Positions 1 through 6,348 of a stretch of 9,411 nucleotides of DNA are shown here, piece by piece (position 1 is the stretch's first letter; each line of letters starts with the position of its first letter). The stretch lies in assembly GCA_013002375.1 (NCBI GenBank), contig JABDJW010000072.1, positions 1 through 9,411 of the forward strand, read 5' to 3'. Source of the DNA: Acidimicrobiales bacterium. GTDB taxonomy: Bacteria > Actinomycetota > Acidimicrobiia > Acidimicrobiales > SHLQ01. The notes under the pieces are model-generated. The model saw only the letters and a program-made list of their open reading frames with translations, made no database searches and was not told the DNA's origin. A program made the position numbers and the translations under genes.

Positions 1-380
1 GCCACGATGTCGCGTTCTGCTTCAACCGCAAAGAAGCCAAGGATCACGGCGAGGGCGGCGTGTTGGTCGGCCACTCCCCGGCCGACGGCGATCGGATCCT
101 CATCGTCGAAGACGTGACGACCGCCGGCACATCGATCCGCGAAACCGTGCCGATTCTGCGGGCGGCCGCCGACATCGAACTCAGCGGGCTGATCGTCTCG
201 GTCGATCGGGCGGAGCGGGGCACCGGTGACACATCGGCCCTGCAGCAGGTCAGCGAGGACTTCGCCATGCCGACCTTCGCCATCGTCACGGTGCACGACA
301 TCATCGAGCAGGTCGACCTCCCCTCGACGATGGTCGAGAAGATGCGGGCGTACCTCGACGAGTATGCGCCAGTCGCCTAG
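1..380 (+). CDS. pyrE: orotate phosphoribosyltransferase, C-terminal part (5' end outside window)
   Basis: This enzyme joins orotate and PRPP to give orotidine 5'-monophosphate in cytosolic de novo pyrimidine synthesis. The reading frame is open from base 3, and 125 residues are visible, so roughly the N-terminal 40% of a typical 210-220 aa protein lies to the left. Two hallmarks are clear. The flexible catalytic loop RKEAKDHGEGG is at visible residues 9-19. The PRPP-binding strand-loop ILIVEDVTTAGTS is at about 32-44, with the acidic pair E36-D37. The following segment VDRAERGTGDTSALQQV and the region around IVTVHDIIEQ match the normal PyrE C-terminus, so this is not a generic purine phosphoribosyltransferase. 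The frame ends at TAG, 35 nt before the ATPase start on the same strand. The family call is by motif recognition and is firm; only the N-terminus is unseen. Confidence 0.95.
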   Translation, partial: HDVAFCFNRKEAKDHGEGGVLVGHSPADGDRILIVEDVTTAGTSIRETVPILRAAADIELSGLIVSVDRAERGTGDTSALQQVSEDFAMPTFAIVTVHDIIEQVDLPSTMVEKMRAYLDEYAPVA

Positions 381-393
381 GAGCTGACCGCGG

Positions 394-415
394 GCGTCAG
401 GTACGGTCGTGACGC
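394..415. promoter_or_regulatory. perfect inverted repeat around a -10-like hexamer, upstream of the ATPase gene
   Basis: The arms GCGTCA (394-399) and TGACGC (410-415) are perfect inverted repeats separated by 10 nt. The -10-like sequence TACGGT (402-407) lies inside the spacer and the GTG start follows the right arm immediately. A protein bound to this dyad would cover the promoter, so it could be an operator. It could also form a weak hairpin after pyrE, but there is no U-run. No convincing -35 is visible at 16-18 nt. Whether it acts as an operator is inference. Confidence 0.35.
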
Positions 416-3400
416 GTGGATGACCAGCGGCAACCGATCGGCCGAGAAACCGAGTTTCAACGCCTGGTCACCATCCTCGACCAGAGCTCCCGCAACCCGG
501 CGGGGGTCGTTGCAGTCGTCGGCACCGCGGGCATCGGCAAGAGCACGCTTCTGCGCGACGTCGCGGCCGCGGCCACCGAGCGGGGTTTCGTCACCGGCTG
601 GGGCTTCGCAAGCGAACTCGAGGGCGCGCCGCCGCTGTGGAGTTGGTACGAGGCGATCACCGACGTCGACCCCGACCAAACGGTGATCTCCTGGATCGAC
701 GACGCCCAGTCGCTCGAGCCGCAGGAACGCATCGAACTCTTCCGGGCCATCGCCGACTGGCTGGCGACCCAGGCCGCGACCGCACCGACGGTGTTGATCC
801 TCGAGGATCTCCACGCAGCCGACGACACCACCGTCGACCTCTTGGCCTACATCAGCCGTCGCCCGATGCCGAAGGGGCTCGTGCTCCTGACCTCCACTCG
901 CGATGCCACCGCCGGCGACGACCGGATTCGGGGCCCGCAGCTCGTCTTGAGCGGCCTGTCCATCGCCGAGGCGCAGGCGCTGGCCCGATCGCTGCAGGTC
1001 GATCTCGACGACAGCCGGGCCGCGGCGTTGGTGCACCGCACCAACGGCAACCCGTTCTTCATCCAGCGACTCCTGGAGCAAGGGGCCGATCGCACCCAGC
1101 TGCCGTCCGATGTCAACGCCCTCCTGCGCGAACAACTCGACGAGCTCGATCACGACCAACGCACCGGCGCGACGGCTCTGGCCGTGTTGGGCACGAGCGC
1201 GCCCACGCACCTCGTTCGTCGCCTGCTCAACCGCGCTTTCGATTCCGCGGCCGGCCGAACTGAAGCGCCATCGGTCTTTCGGCGGGCCGACGGCACCATC
1301 GAGTTCCGCCATGCACTGCTGCGCGAGGTGATCTACACCGACCTTCCGGCCGAGGAACGGTCGAGGCTGCACGTGGCCGCCGCCGACGTACTGCGCGAAG
1401 AAAGCGCCAACCCCAGCGTCATCTCGCATCATCTCGGGCGGGCCGCCGAATTCCATCCGGGCCCCGAGGCGGCCGAGTACGCCAGCCAGGCGGGCCATCT
1501 GGCGTTGACCATCGGCGCCCTGCCCGAGGCCATCGAACAGTGCTCGCTGGCGACCTCGGTCCGCCGAATGTTGACCGATGCCGACGCCCTCGGCGTGGCC
1601 CTCATCGAGGAAGCGGTCGCCCTGGGCCGAGCCGGCCGGAACGGCGAAGCCGAAGAACGCCTGGTCGAAGCAGCCGACCGGGCCGAGCTGTCGACCGGCA
1701 CCCGCCAGCGGTTGATCCGTGAATACGGCCGGTTGCGCTGGCGGGAGGAGCCGAACCCTTCGGCCCTGCACGCCGAACGTCTGGTACGGCTGGCCACCGA
1801 TTGGTTCGGCGACGCAACCGAACCGGCATCGGCCGCCGTCTTTCACACCGCCATGGTTTCGGCGGCCGACATCCGGGGCATCGGCCGAGCCGCCCTGCCC
1901 CACGCCGAGGCCGCGATCGAAGCGGCCGAAGCGTCGGGTGATGAGCAGCTGATCGGCGAAGCCCATGTGGCCCTGCGCCGAGCCTTGATGGTGCACCACG
2001 GCGCGCTCGAGCGTCGCACGGCGGCCAGCATCGCCGGCGCCCGGGCCGCCGCGTTGGCCAACGACGACGAACTCCTCGGCCGGGCCCAACGGCTCGCGCT
2101 CTGCGATGCGATGGCCACCGGCGACCGGGCGACGACCGTCGCCCTCATCGAGGTGGTCGAGCACGTACCATCCACCGCCCTACGGGAACACCAGGCGCTC
2201 TGGCGGGCCAGCCTGGCCGCGATCGAAGGTCGCTACGACGACGCCAACGAAATCCTCGACGAGGCCAACAAGGAACTCGCCTACCTGGGCGTCGACGCGC
2301 CGGCGCTCGATTTCGTGCGAGTCGTCTTCGAGTGGGACAAAGGACAGTTCACCGACGCGCTGGCTCGATTCGAGCCGCTGTTGGTGTTGGTGGCCGACAT
2401 CGCGCTGGCCGGTGCCGTCGCGATGGGGAAGGCCATCGATGGTGATTCCACCGCGGCAGCCCAGATCCTCGACGACAACTTCGACACGTTGATCAGCGAC
2501 GACATCACGTTCCTGTGGCCGATCGGCGCCGCCATGTTCGGCGAGGTAGCTGCCGCGATCGACCACCCCCGCATTCCCGAGATCTACGACGTGCTGGCCC
2601 CCAACGCAGGGCAGTGCCCGATTCCCGCCGCCGCCGCCGTGCCGTGGATCGGCACCTTCGATCGCCCGCTCGGACTGTTGAGCCTGCGTATGGGTCGGAC
2701 CGAACGGGCGATCGAGCACCTCGAAGCCGGGCTCAGCATCGAGCGCCGGATGAAGGCCCGACCGTGGATCGCCCGCAGCGCGGCCGCCCTCGCCGTCGCC
2801 TACGAGGCAGCCGGCGACTCCATTCGGGCCCAAACCTACGCGGCTGAGGCCGCCGCACTCCAGGCCGAACTCGGCATGGGTGATGTCTTGGTCGTCGGTC
2901 GGTTCGACGGCGAGGCGTCGGCGGCCAGACCACCGATCGGAGCCCCGCAGCAACGGGCCGGCGAGCTTCGCCGCGACGGCAGCCTGTGGCACCTGTGTCT
3001 CGACGGCGAATCGAGTGTGGTGAAGCACAGCACCGGCATGGTCTACCTCGCCCGCCTTGTCGAGCAGCCCGACACCGATTGGCACGTACTCGATCTCTAC
3101 GCCTCGTCGAGCGGCGCACCGGCCGTCGTCGAAGGAACGGGCGGCGAAATGCTCGACGAACAGGCCCGTCAGGCGTATCAGGAGCGCTACCGGCAACTGG
3201 CCGAACAGTTGGACGAAGCCGAACGGTTCGACGACGCCGGCCGCGCCGAAACGTTGCGGATCGAAATCGATGCCTTGGAATCCGAGCTGCTGTCAGCCTT
3301 TGGTCTCGGTGGCCGAGCCCGGCGCATGGACGACCCGACCGAACGGGCCCGCGTCAACGTTCGCCGGTCGATCACCCGGGCCTTCGACCGCATCGCCGAA

Positions 3401-3502
3401 CAGGCGCCGACCGTCGCCGATCACCTGAAGCACAGGGTCGAGACCGGCCGGTTCTGCCGTTACTCCAGCGACCGAGCCAACCCGGTTACGTGGCGGGTCT
3501 GA
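416..3502 (+). CDS. large AAA_16/STAND-type ATPase with TPR-like middle and C-terminal actinobacterial module
   Basis: A 1028-aa cytosolic NTPase of the kind that uses ATP-driven conformational switching, as in MalT/LAL-type regulators. N-terminal IGRETEF (8-14) is the usual opening of AAA_16 proteins and supports the GTG start. Walker A is GTAGIGKST (36-44), Walker B VLILEDLHAAD (126-136), a sensor-1-like LLTSTR (157-162) follows, and GNPFF sits at 211-215. About 340-840 is alpha-helical, alanine-rich and TPR-like. From about 847 to the end is a distinct module: a strand-rich start, a segment resembling a winged helix (STGMVYLARLVEQPD), a charged helical stretch around 915-965 likely to coil, and a tail with GLGGRARR and FCRYSSD. 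No LuxR or OmpR DNA-binding domain is recognisable, so 'transcription factor' is not justified. There is no ribosome site, but TACGGT lies 8 nt upstream. Signal sensed and output are unknown. The stop is 21 nt from the convergent DoxX gene. Confidence 0.85.
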   Translation: MDDQRQPIGRETEFQRLVTILDQSSRNPAGVVAVVGTAGIGKSTLLRDVAAAATERGFVTGWGFASELEGAPPLWSWYEAITDVDPDQTVISWIDDAQSLEPQERIELFRAIADWLATQAATAPTVLILEDLHAADDTTVDLLAYISRRPMPKGLVLLTSTRDATAGDDRIRGPQLVLSGLSIAEAQALARSLQVDLDDSRAAALVHRTNGNPFFIQRLLEQGADRTQLPSDVNALLREQLDELDHDQRTGATALAVLGTSAPTHLVRRLLNRAFDSAAGRTEAPSVFRRADGTIEFRHALLREVIYTDLPAEERSRLHVAAADVLREESANPSVISHHLGRAAEFHPGPEAAEYASQAGHLALTIGALPEAIEQCSLATSVRRMLTDADALGVALIEEAVALGRAGRNGEAEERLVEAADRAELSTGTRQRLIREYGRLRWREEPNPSALHAERLVRLATDWFGDATEPASAAVFHTAMVSAADIRGIGRAALPHAEAAIEAAEASGDEQLIGEAHVALRRALMVHHGALERRTAASIAGARAAALANDDELLGRAQRLALCDAMATGDRATTVALIEVVEHVPSTALREHQALWRASLAAIEGRYDDANEILDEANKELAYLGVDAPALDFVRVVFEWDKGQFTDALARFEPLLVLVADIALAGAVAMGKAIDGDSTAAAQILDDNFDTLISDDITFLWPIGAAMFGEVAAAIDHPRIPEIYDVLAPNAGQCPIPAAAAVPWIGTFDRPLGLLSLRMGRTERAIEHLEAGLSIERRMKARPWIARSAAALAVAYEAAGDSIRAQTYAAEAAALQAELGMGDVLVVGRFDGEASAARPPIGAPQQRAGELRRDGSLWHLCLDGESSVVKHSTGMVYLARLVEQPDTDWHVLDLYASSSGAPAVVEGTGGEMLDEQARQAYQERYRQLAEQLDEAERFDDAGRAETLRIEIDALESELLSAFGLGGRARRMDDPTERARVNVRRSITRAFDRIAEQAPTVADHLKHRVETGRFCRYSSDRANPVTWRV

Positions 3503-3523
3503 CAACGCTGCCGAGAAGTACCG

Positions 3524-3925
3524 CTACCGGCCCCAGCGCAGGCCGGCGCCTTTCCAGATCAACGCGACGAACACGGCCTGAAACGGCAACCGGATCCAGT
3601 TGCGGGCATCGGGGACTTCGCCCACGTAACGCTGATACGTGCCGTCCTCGTCGGGGCGCACATCGACCTTGTTGATCGCCATGTCGATGTTGGCCGGGAA
3701 CACCGCGGCGGTCAGGCCCAAGAGCCCCCACCCGGCCGCCTTCCGGGTCTGGGGCAACAGCATGCCGGCGCCCAACACGATTTCAGCCGCGCCCGAGGCC
3801 TGATTGGCCAGCTTCTTGTCGGGAAACCACTCGGGCACGATGGCCTCGAAGAAGTCCGGCCGCGCGAAGTGGGCCGCGCCGGCACCCATGTACATCGCGG
3901 CCGTCGCCAGCGTCGTCGGCTTCAT
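3524..3925 (-). CDS. DoxX-like small membrane protein
   Basis: A 133-aa protein with about four hydrophobic segments (roughly residues 5-21, 41-58, 62-82 and 110-126), which fits a DoxX-like four-helix inner-membrane protein. The conserved look comes from AHFARPDFFEAIVPEWFP (18-35) after the first helix and FPANIDMA (76-83) at the end of the third. I chose the ATG at 3925 because its ATGA overlaps the stop of the upstream oxidoreductase gene and because the protein then begins just before helix 1. The 40 extra residues possible upstream are arginine- and glycine-rich and are an out-of-frame reading of that gene. Expression is therefore probably by translational coupling. Members of this group are often called quinone or thiosulfate oxidoreductase subunits, but for small stand-alone proteins the role is usually unknown. 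Redox partnership with its neighbour is inference. Confidence 0.8.
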   Translation of the reverse strand: MKPTTLATAAMYMGAGAAHFARPDFFEAIVPEWFPDKKLANQASGAAEIVLGAGMLLPQTRKAAGWGLLGLTAAVFPANIDMAINKVDVRPDEDGTYQRYVGEVPDARNWIRLPFQAVFVALIWKGAGLRWGR

Positions 3926-4857
3926 GCCGCTCCGTTGGCGCGGGCCTTCAACAAGGCCCGGGTGCGTTGATTGTCCTCCGGAGTGATGCCGAGCTCGACC
4001 GCGCTGAAGTCGGTGGTGCCCGCCGCTGCCAGTTCGTCGAGGCACTCGTTGACGACCGCCTCATTGCCGACGATGCACACGTCGCCGGGGCCTTCGGCTC
4101 CTTCCCGATCGAGCATCGCCCGGTAGGACGGCAGGTCGCCGTAGCCGGCAAAGGCCATGGCGTGGAAGTCACGGGTGGCGCTCTCGTCGTCGGTGACGGC
4201 GATCGGCAGGCTGCACACCACCCGGGGCGCCGGCCGACCGGCGTCGTCGGCCGCGGCCGACAGACTCGGTGCGATGTGCTCGGCGATGGTGCGCGGCCCC
4301 ACCATCCACAAGATGGTGCCGTCGGCGTGGGTTCCGGCCATCTTCAGCATCTGCGGGCCGAGGGCGGCGAGCATGACCGACGGCGCCGCTTCACTCGGCC
4401 GCGCTGAATCGAGGTGCATCGAGAAGAACCCGCCGTCGTGGGCCGAGCGACCGGCGGTGACCAGTTCGTTGACGATGGTGAGGTAGTCGCGCATGTGGCC
4501 GATCGGCTTCTGCCAGTGCATCTTCAGCCGGTCTTCGACCACCGGCTGATGCGACAGGCCGATGCCCAACACGAGCCGCGCCGGCTTGCCGCCTGCGGTC
4601 AACGCGGCCTGCGCGGTCAGCGCCTGGCCGGCGACGGTCGAGGGGTGCCGCATGTACGTGGGCACGACGGCGGTTCCCATCTCGATCGTGTCGGTGGCCG
4701 CGCCGGCCGCAGTGAAGACCGCCAGCGCATCGACCAGCCCGGTCTGGGCCAACCACCATGACGAGAACCCGTCGGCCTCGGCCTGCTGAGCATGCTCGAG
4801 CATGGCTCCCAGATCGGGGGTGAGCAGAAGGCCTGAGGCGTTGATTCCGATGCGCAT
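3922..4857 (-). CDS. luciferase-like (LLM class) oxidoreductase, probably F420-dependent
   Basis: A 311-aa protein with the TIM-barrel sequence pattern of bacterial-luciferase-like enzymes. Such enzymes bind F420 or FMN and move a hydride to or from small molecules. Landmarks are MRIGINASG at the N-terminal strand, GTAVVPTYMRHPS (61-73), LGIGLSHQ (97-104) followed by the W-x-K-P-I-G-H-M-R region near 115-123, and the late-barrel motif ALGPQMLKMAGTHADG (165-180). The overall pattern recalls the MSMEG_4879-type F420 subfamily, which is why I favour F420 over FMN. A cofactor cannot be proven by eye, and the substrate is unknown. The start at 4857 gives the expected family N-terminus. There is no good ribosome site, but TAGGTT lies 7 nt upstream. 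The gene follows ilvA by 26 nt on the same strand and overlaps the DoxX-like gene by 4 nt. Confidence 0.85.
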   Translation of the reverse strand: MRIGINASGLLLTPDLGAMLEHAQQAEADGFSSWWLAQTGLVDALAVFTAAGAATDTIEMGTAVVPTYMRHPSTVAGQALTAQAALTAGGKPARLVLGIGLSHQPVVEDRLKMHWQKPIGHMRDYLTIVNELVTAGRSAHDGGFFSMHLDSARPSEAAPSVMLAALGPQMLKMAGTHADGTILWMVGPRTIAEHIAPSLSAAADDAGRPAPRVVCSLPIAVTDDESATRDFHAMAFAGYGDLPSYRAMLDREGAEGPGDVCIVGNEAVVNECLDELAAAGTTDFSAVELGITPEDNQRTRALLKARANGAA

Positions 4858-4864
4858 GGCCGCG

Positions 4865-4870
4865 AACCTA
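4865..4870 (-). promoter_or_regulatory. -10-like hexamer TAGGTT for the luciferase-like gene
   Basis: On the minus strand TAGGTT is followed by 7 nt and then the ATG at 4857. That spacing would put the transcription start on or next to the start codon. A weak -35-like TCGACT lies 18 nt upstream, inside the last codons of ilvA. This suggests a private promoter for the oxidoreductase/DoxX pair even though ilvA is co-directional. Experimentally unproven. Confidence 0.4.
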
Positions 4871-4883
4871 GCGGGCCGGGCCG

Positions 4884-6089
4884 CTACCAGTCGACGAGAT
4901 CGGCGTGGATGCCCGCGGCTCGGAGGTCGGCCAGCACCGACTGGGCGTGGGCGCTGTCGAGGGTGTCGATCCGCAGTTCGAGGATCGTGCTGCGGGCGCC
5001 GGAGGATCCCAGGCCATCGTGGTCGACCTGCACCACGTTGGCCTTGGCGTCGGCGATGATCCGCGACACCAGGGCCAACCGGCCGGGCGTGTCATCGAGC
5101 TCGACCCGAACCCGATTGAGACGACCCTGCACCGCCAGGCCCCGCAGGGTGACCACCGAGAGGGTTCGCGGGTCGATGTTGCCCCCGCACAAGACCAGGC
5201 CGACGTTGTGGTCGGCGAACACATCGGGGTATTCCATCGCGGCGGCCAGCGCGACGGCACCGGCGCCCTCGACGACCGTCTTCTCGATCTCGAGCAACAT
5301 CGCGATCGCTTGCTCGATCGCCGCTTCCGACACCACCAACACCTCGACATCGTGGGCGTACAAGATGCCGGTGGTGAGCTCACCCGGCTCGGTGACGGCA
5401 ATGCCGTCGGCGACCGTCGAGCCCGAGATGGCGGTGGAGGGACGCCTCTCGAGCCGATCGGCCATGTGGGGGTATCGCTCGGTCTGGGCGCCGATGACCT
5501 TCACCGGGCGATCGTGGGCCGAGGCCGCTACCGCGATGCCCGAGGCCAGGCCCCCGCCACCGACGGCGGTCACGATGATGTCGAGCTCCGGGTTCTGCTC
5601 GAGCATCTCGAGCCCCACCGTGCCCTGGCCGGCGATGACCACTGGATCGTCGAACGGGTGGATGAACTCGAGGTCGCGTTCGGCGGCGAGTTGGAGCGCC
5701 CGCTCGGCCGACTCCATCACGTCGGCGCCGACCAGCTCGACGGTGGCGCCGAGATCGCGGGTGCGGGCCACCTTCACGAAGGGCGTGTTGGCCGGCATGA
5801 CGATGGTGGTCTCGATACCCAGCTGCGCGCCGTGGTACGCCACGCCCTGGGCGTGGTTGCCGGCCGACATGGCGATGACCCCCCGGCCGGGCGCAACATC
5901 GAGCAAACGGTTGCGGGCACCCCGCCCCTTGAACGAACCGGTGTACTGGAGGTTCTCGAACTTCAGGTAGATGTTCGTGCCGCAGATCCCCGACAGCGTG
6001 CGGGAGTGGTTCAACGGCGTGCGTTCGATGGCATCGCCGATTCGGTCGCGCGCCAGAATGATGTCGGCGATCGTTACGGCCTCTCCCAT
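4884..6089 (-). CDS. ilvA: threonine ammonia-lyase (threonine dehydratase) with one C-terminal ACT domain
   Basis: A 401-aa PLP enzyme converting threonine to 2-oxobutanoate and ammonia, the entry to isoleucine synthesis or a route of threonine breakdown. The PLP lysine is K54 in TGSFKGRGA (50-58), SAGNHAQG is at 75-82, and the phosphate-binding glycine loop GGGG is at 177-180. From about 325 to the end is a single ACT domain, including VRVELDDTPGRLALVSRI, as in the roughly 400-aa one-ACT enzymes rather than the 514-aa two-ACT-like E. coli IlvA. The ligand of that ACT domain is not deducible. I set the start at 6089, where MGEAVTIADI resembles homologous N-termini; the frame stays open upstream only by reading through the tRNA gene antisense. 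TACCCT lies 6 nt before the ATG and no ribosome site is seen. It heads a leftward block with the luciferase-like and DoxX-like genes. Confidence 0.93.
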   Translation of the reverse strand: MGEAVTIADIILARDRIGDAIERTPLNHSRTLSGICGTNIYLKFENLQYTGSFKGRGARNRLLDVAPGRGVIAMSAGNHAQGVAYHGAQLGIETTIVMPANTPFVKVARTRDLGATVELVGADVMESAERALQLAAERDLEFIHPFDDPVVIAGQGTVGLEMLEQNPELDIIVTAVGGGGLASGIAVAASAHDRPVKVIGAQTERYPHMADRLERRPSTAISGSTVADGIAVTEPGELTTGILYAHDVEVLVVSEAAIEQAIAMLLEIEKTVVEGAGAVALAAAMEYPDVFADHNVGLVLCGGNIDPRTLSVVTLRGLAVQGRLNRVRVELDDTPGRLALVSRIIADAKANVVQVDHDGLGSSGARSTILELRIDTLDSAHAQSVLADLRAAGIHADLVDW

Positions 6090-6095
6090 GCGACG

Positions 6096-6101
6096 AGGGT
6101 A
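6096..6101 (-). promoter_or_regulatory. -10-like hexamer TACCCT for ilvA
   Basis: TACCCT on the minus strand matches the TANNNT form of the actinobacterial -10 and stands 6 nt before the ATG at 6089. With the usual 6-7 nt from -10 to the start of transcription, the mRNA would begin at the A of ATG. No Shine-Dalgarno-like purine run is present and no clear -35 is seen. The spacing agrees with several other starts in this window, which raises its credibility. Confidence 0.45.
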
Positions 6102-6143
6102 CTGGCCCATGGAATTCTGCGAGCCCTGAGGTCGCCGAGCGCA

Positions 6144-6163
6144 CATTTCCCTCACCAGAAATG
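6144..6163. promoter_or_regulatory. inverted repeat CATTTC-N8-GAAATG in the ilvA/tRNA-Ser divergent gap
   Basis: The 6-nt arms at 6144-6149 and 6158-6163 are perfectly complementary around the 8-nt spacer CCTCACCA. The arms are AT-rich in a very GC-rich setting. The dyad lies about 42 nt upstream of the ilvA -10-like site and covers the place where a -35 for the tRNA promoter would be. A regulator site is possible; a chance repeat cannot be excluded. Confidence 0.25.
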
Positions 6164-6175
6164 GCGGTGTGGCGC

Positions 6176-6181
6176 TATGGT
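6176..6181 (+). promoter_or_regulatory. -10-like hexamer TATGGT for tRNA-Ser
   Basis: TATGGT ends 9 nt before the first base of the tRNA, a typical distance for a tRNA promoter giving a very short 5' leader. The -35 is not obvious; TCACCA, 18 nt upstream, is a weak match. Confidence 0.45.
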
Positions 6182-6190
6182 TGTCGACCT

Positions 6191-6280
6191 GGAGAGGTCG
6201 CATAGTCTGGCTTAGTGCGCCATCTTGGAAAGGTGGTGAGGGGCAACCCTCCGGGGGTTCGAATCCCCCCCTCTCCGCCA
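6191..6280 (+). tRNA. tRNA-Ser (anticodon GGA), CCA encoded
   Basis: A complete class II tRNA. The acceptor arm GGAGAGG (6191-6197) pairs with CCTCTCC (6270-6276), followed by discriminator G (6277) and an encoded CCA (6278-6280). A three-pair D stem GCA/TGC encloses a D loop containing GG. The anticodon stem CCATC/GGTGG carries loop TTGGAAA, with anticodon GGA at 6227-6229, reading UCC and UCU. A long variable arm (GAGGG/CCCTC hairpin) is the serine signature. The T stem GGGGG/CCCCC (6253-6257, 6265-6269) closes the loop TTCGAAT. All stems are intact. It points away from ilvA and towards the Rieske gene, with no evident terminator after it. Confidence 0.97.
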
Positions 6281-6335
6281 CGTCCCTTCCGGCCACCCGT
6301 CCGTCCTTCAGGGCATTTCATGAGATCTGGCGTGG

Positions 6336-6341
6336 CAACAT
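6336..6341 (+). promoter_or_regulatory. possible -10-like hexamer CAACAT for the Rieske oxygenase gene
   Basis: CAACAT keeps the A at position 2 and T at position 6 of the TANNNT pattern and lies 7 nt before the ATG at 6349. No Shine-Dalgarno is visible before any of the three nearby in-frame ATGs (6340, 6349, 6361), so this weak element is the only local hint for choosing 6349. Low confidence. Confidence 0.25.
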
Positions 6342-6348
6342 GGGCGCT

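Noticed and set aside
377..2164. 595-codon open frame on the minus strand
   Set aside because: It lies wholly antisense to the ATPase gene, has no recognisable domain and is rich in Arg/Gly/Asp/Gln as expected from reading a GC-rich gene backwards. The plus-strand frame has clear Walker motifs.
3503..3523. terminator between the convergent ATPase and DoxX-like genes
   Set aside because: The 21-nt gap holds no hairpin or U-run that I can see.
4905..6215. 436-codon open frame on the plus strand
   Set aside because: It is antisense to ilvA, low in complexity (His/Asp/Arg/Gly rich) and has no domain. ilvA on the other strand has all catalytic motifs.
6090..6296. N-terminal extension of ilvA
   Set aside because: It would read antisense through the tRNA-Ser gene. 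The ATG at 6089 matches the family N-terminus and has a well-placed -10-like hexamer.
6277..6336. GCCACG ... CGTGGC inverted pair after the tRNA
   Set aside because: The arms are 6 nt with a 48-nt spacer, too weak to call a terminator or operator.
6169..6348. N-terminal extension of the Rieske protein
   Set aside because: These codons run through the tRNA-Ser gene and do not resemble oxygenase sequence.
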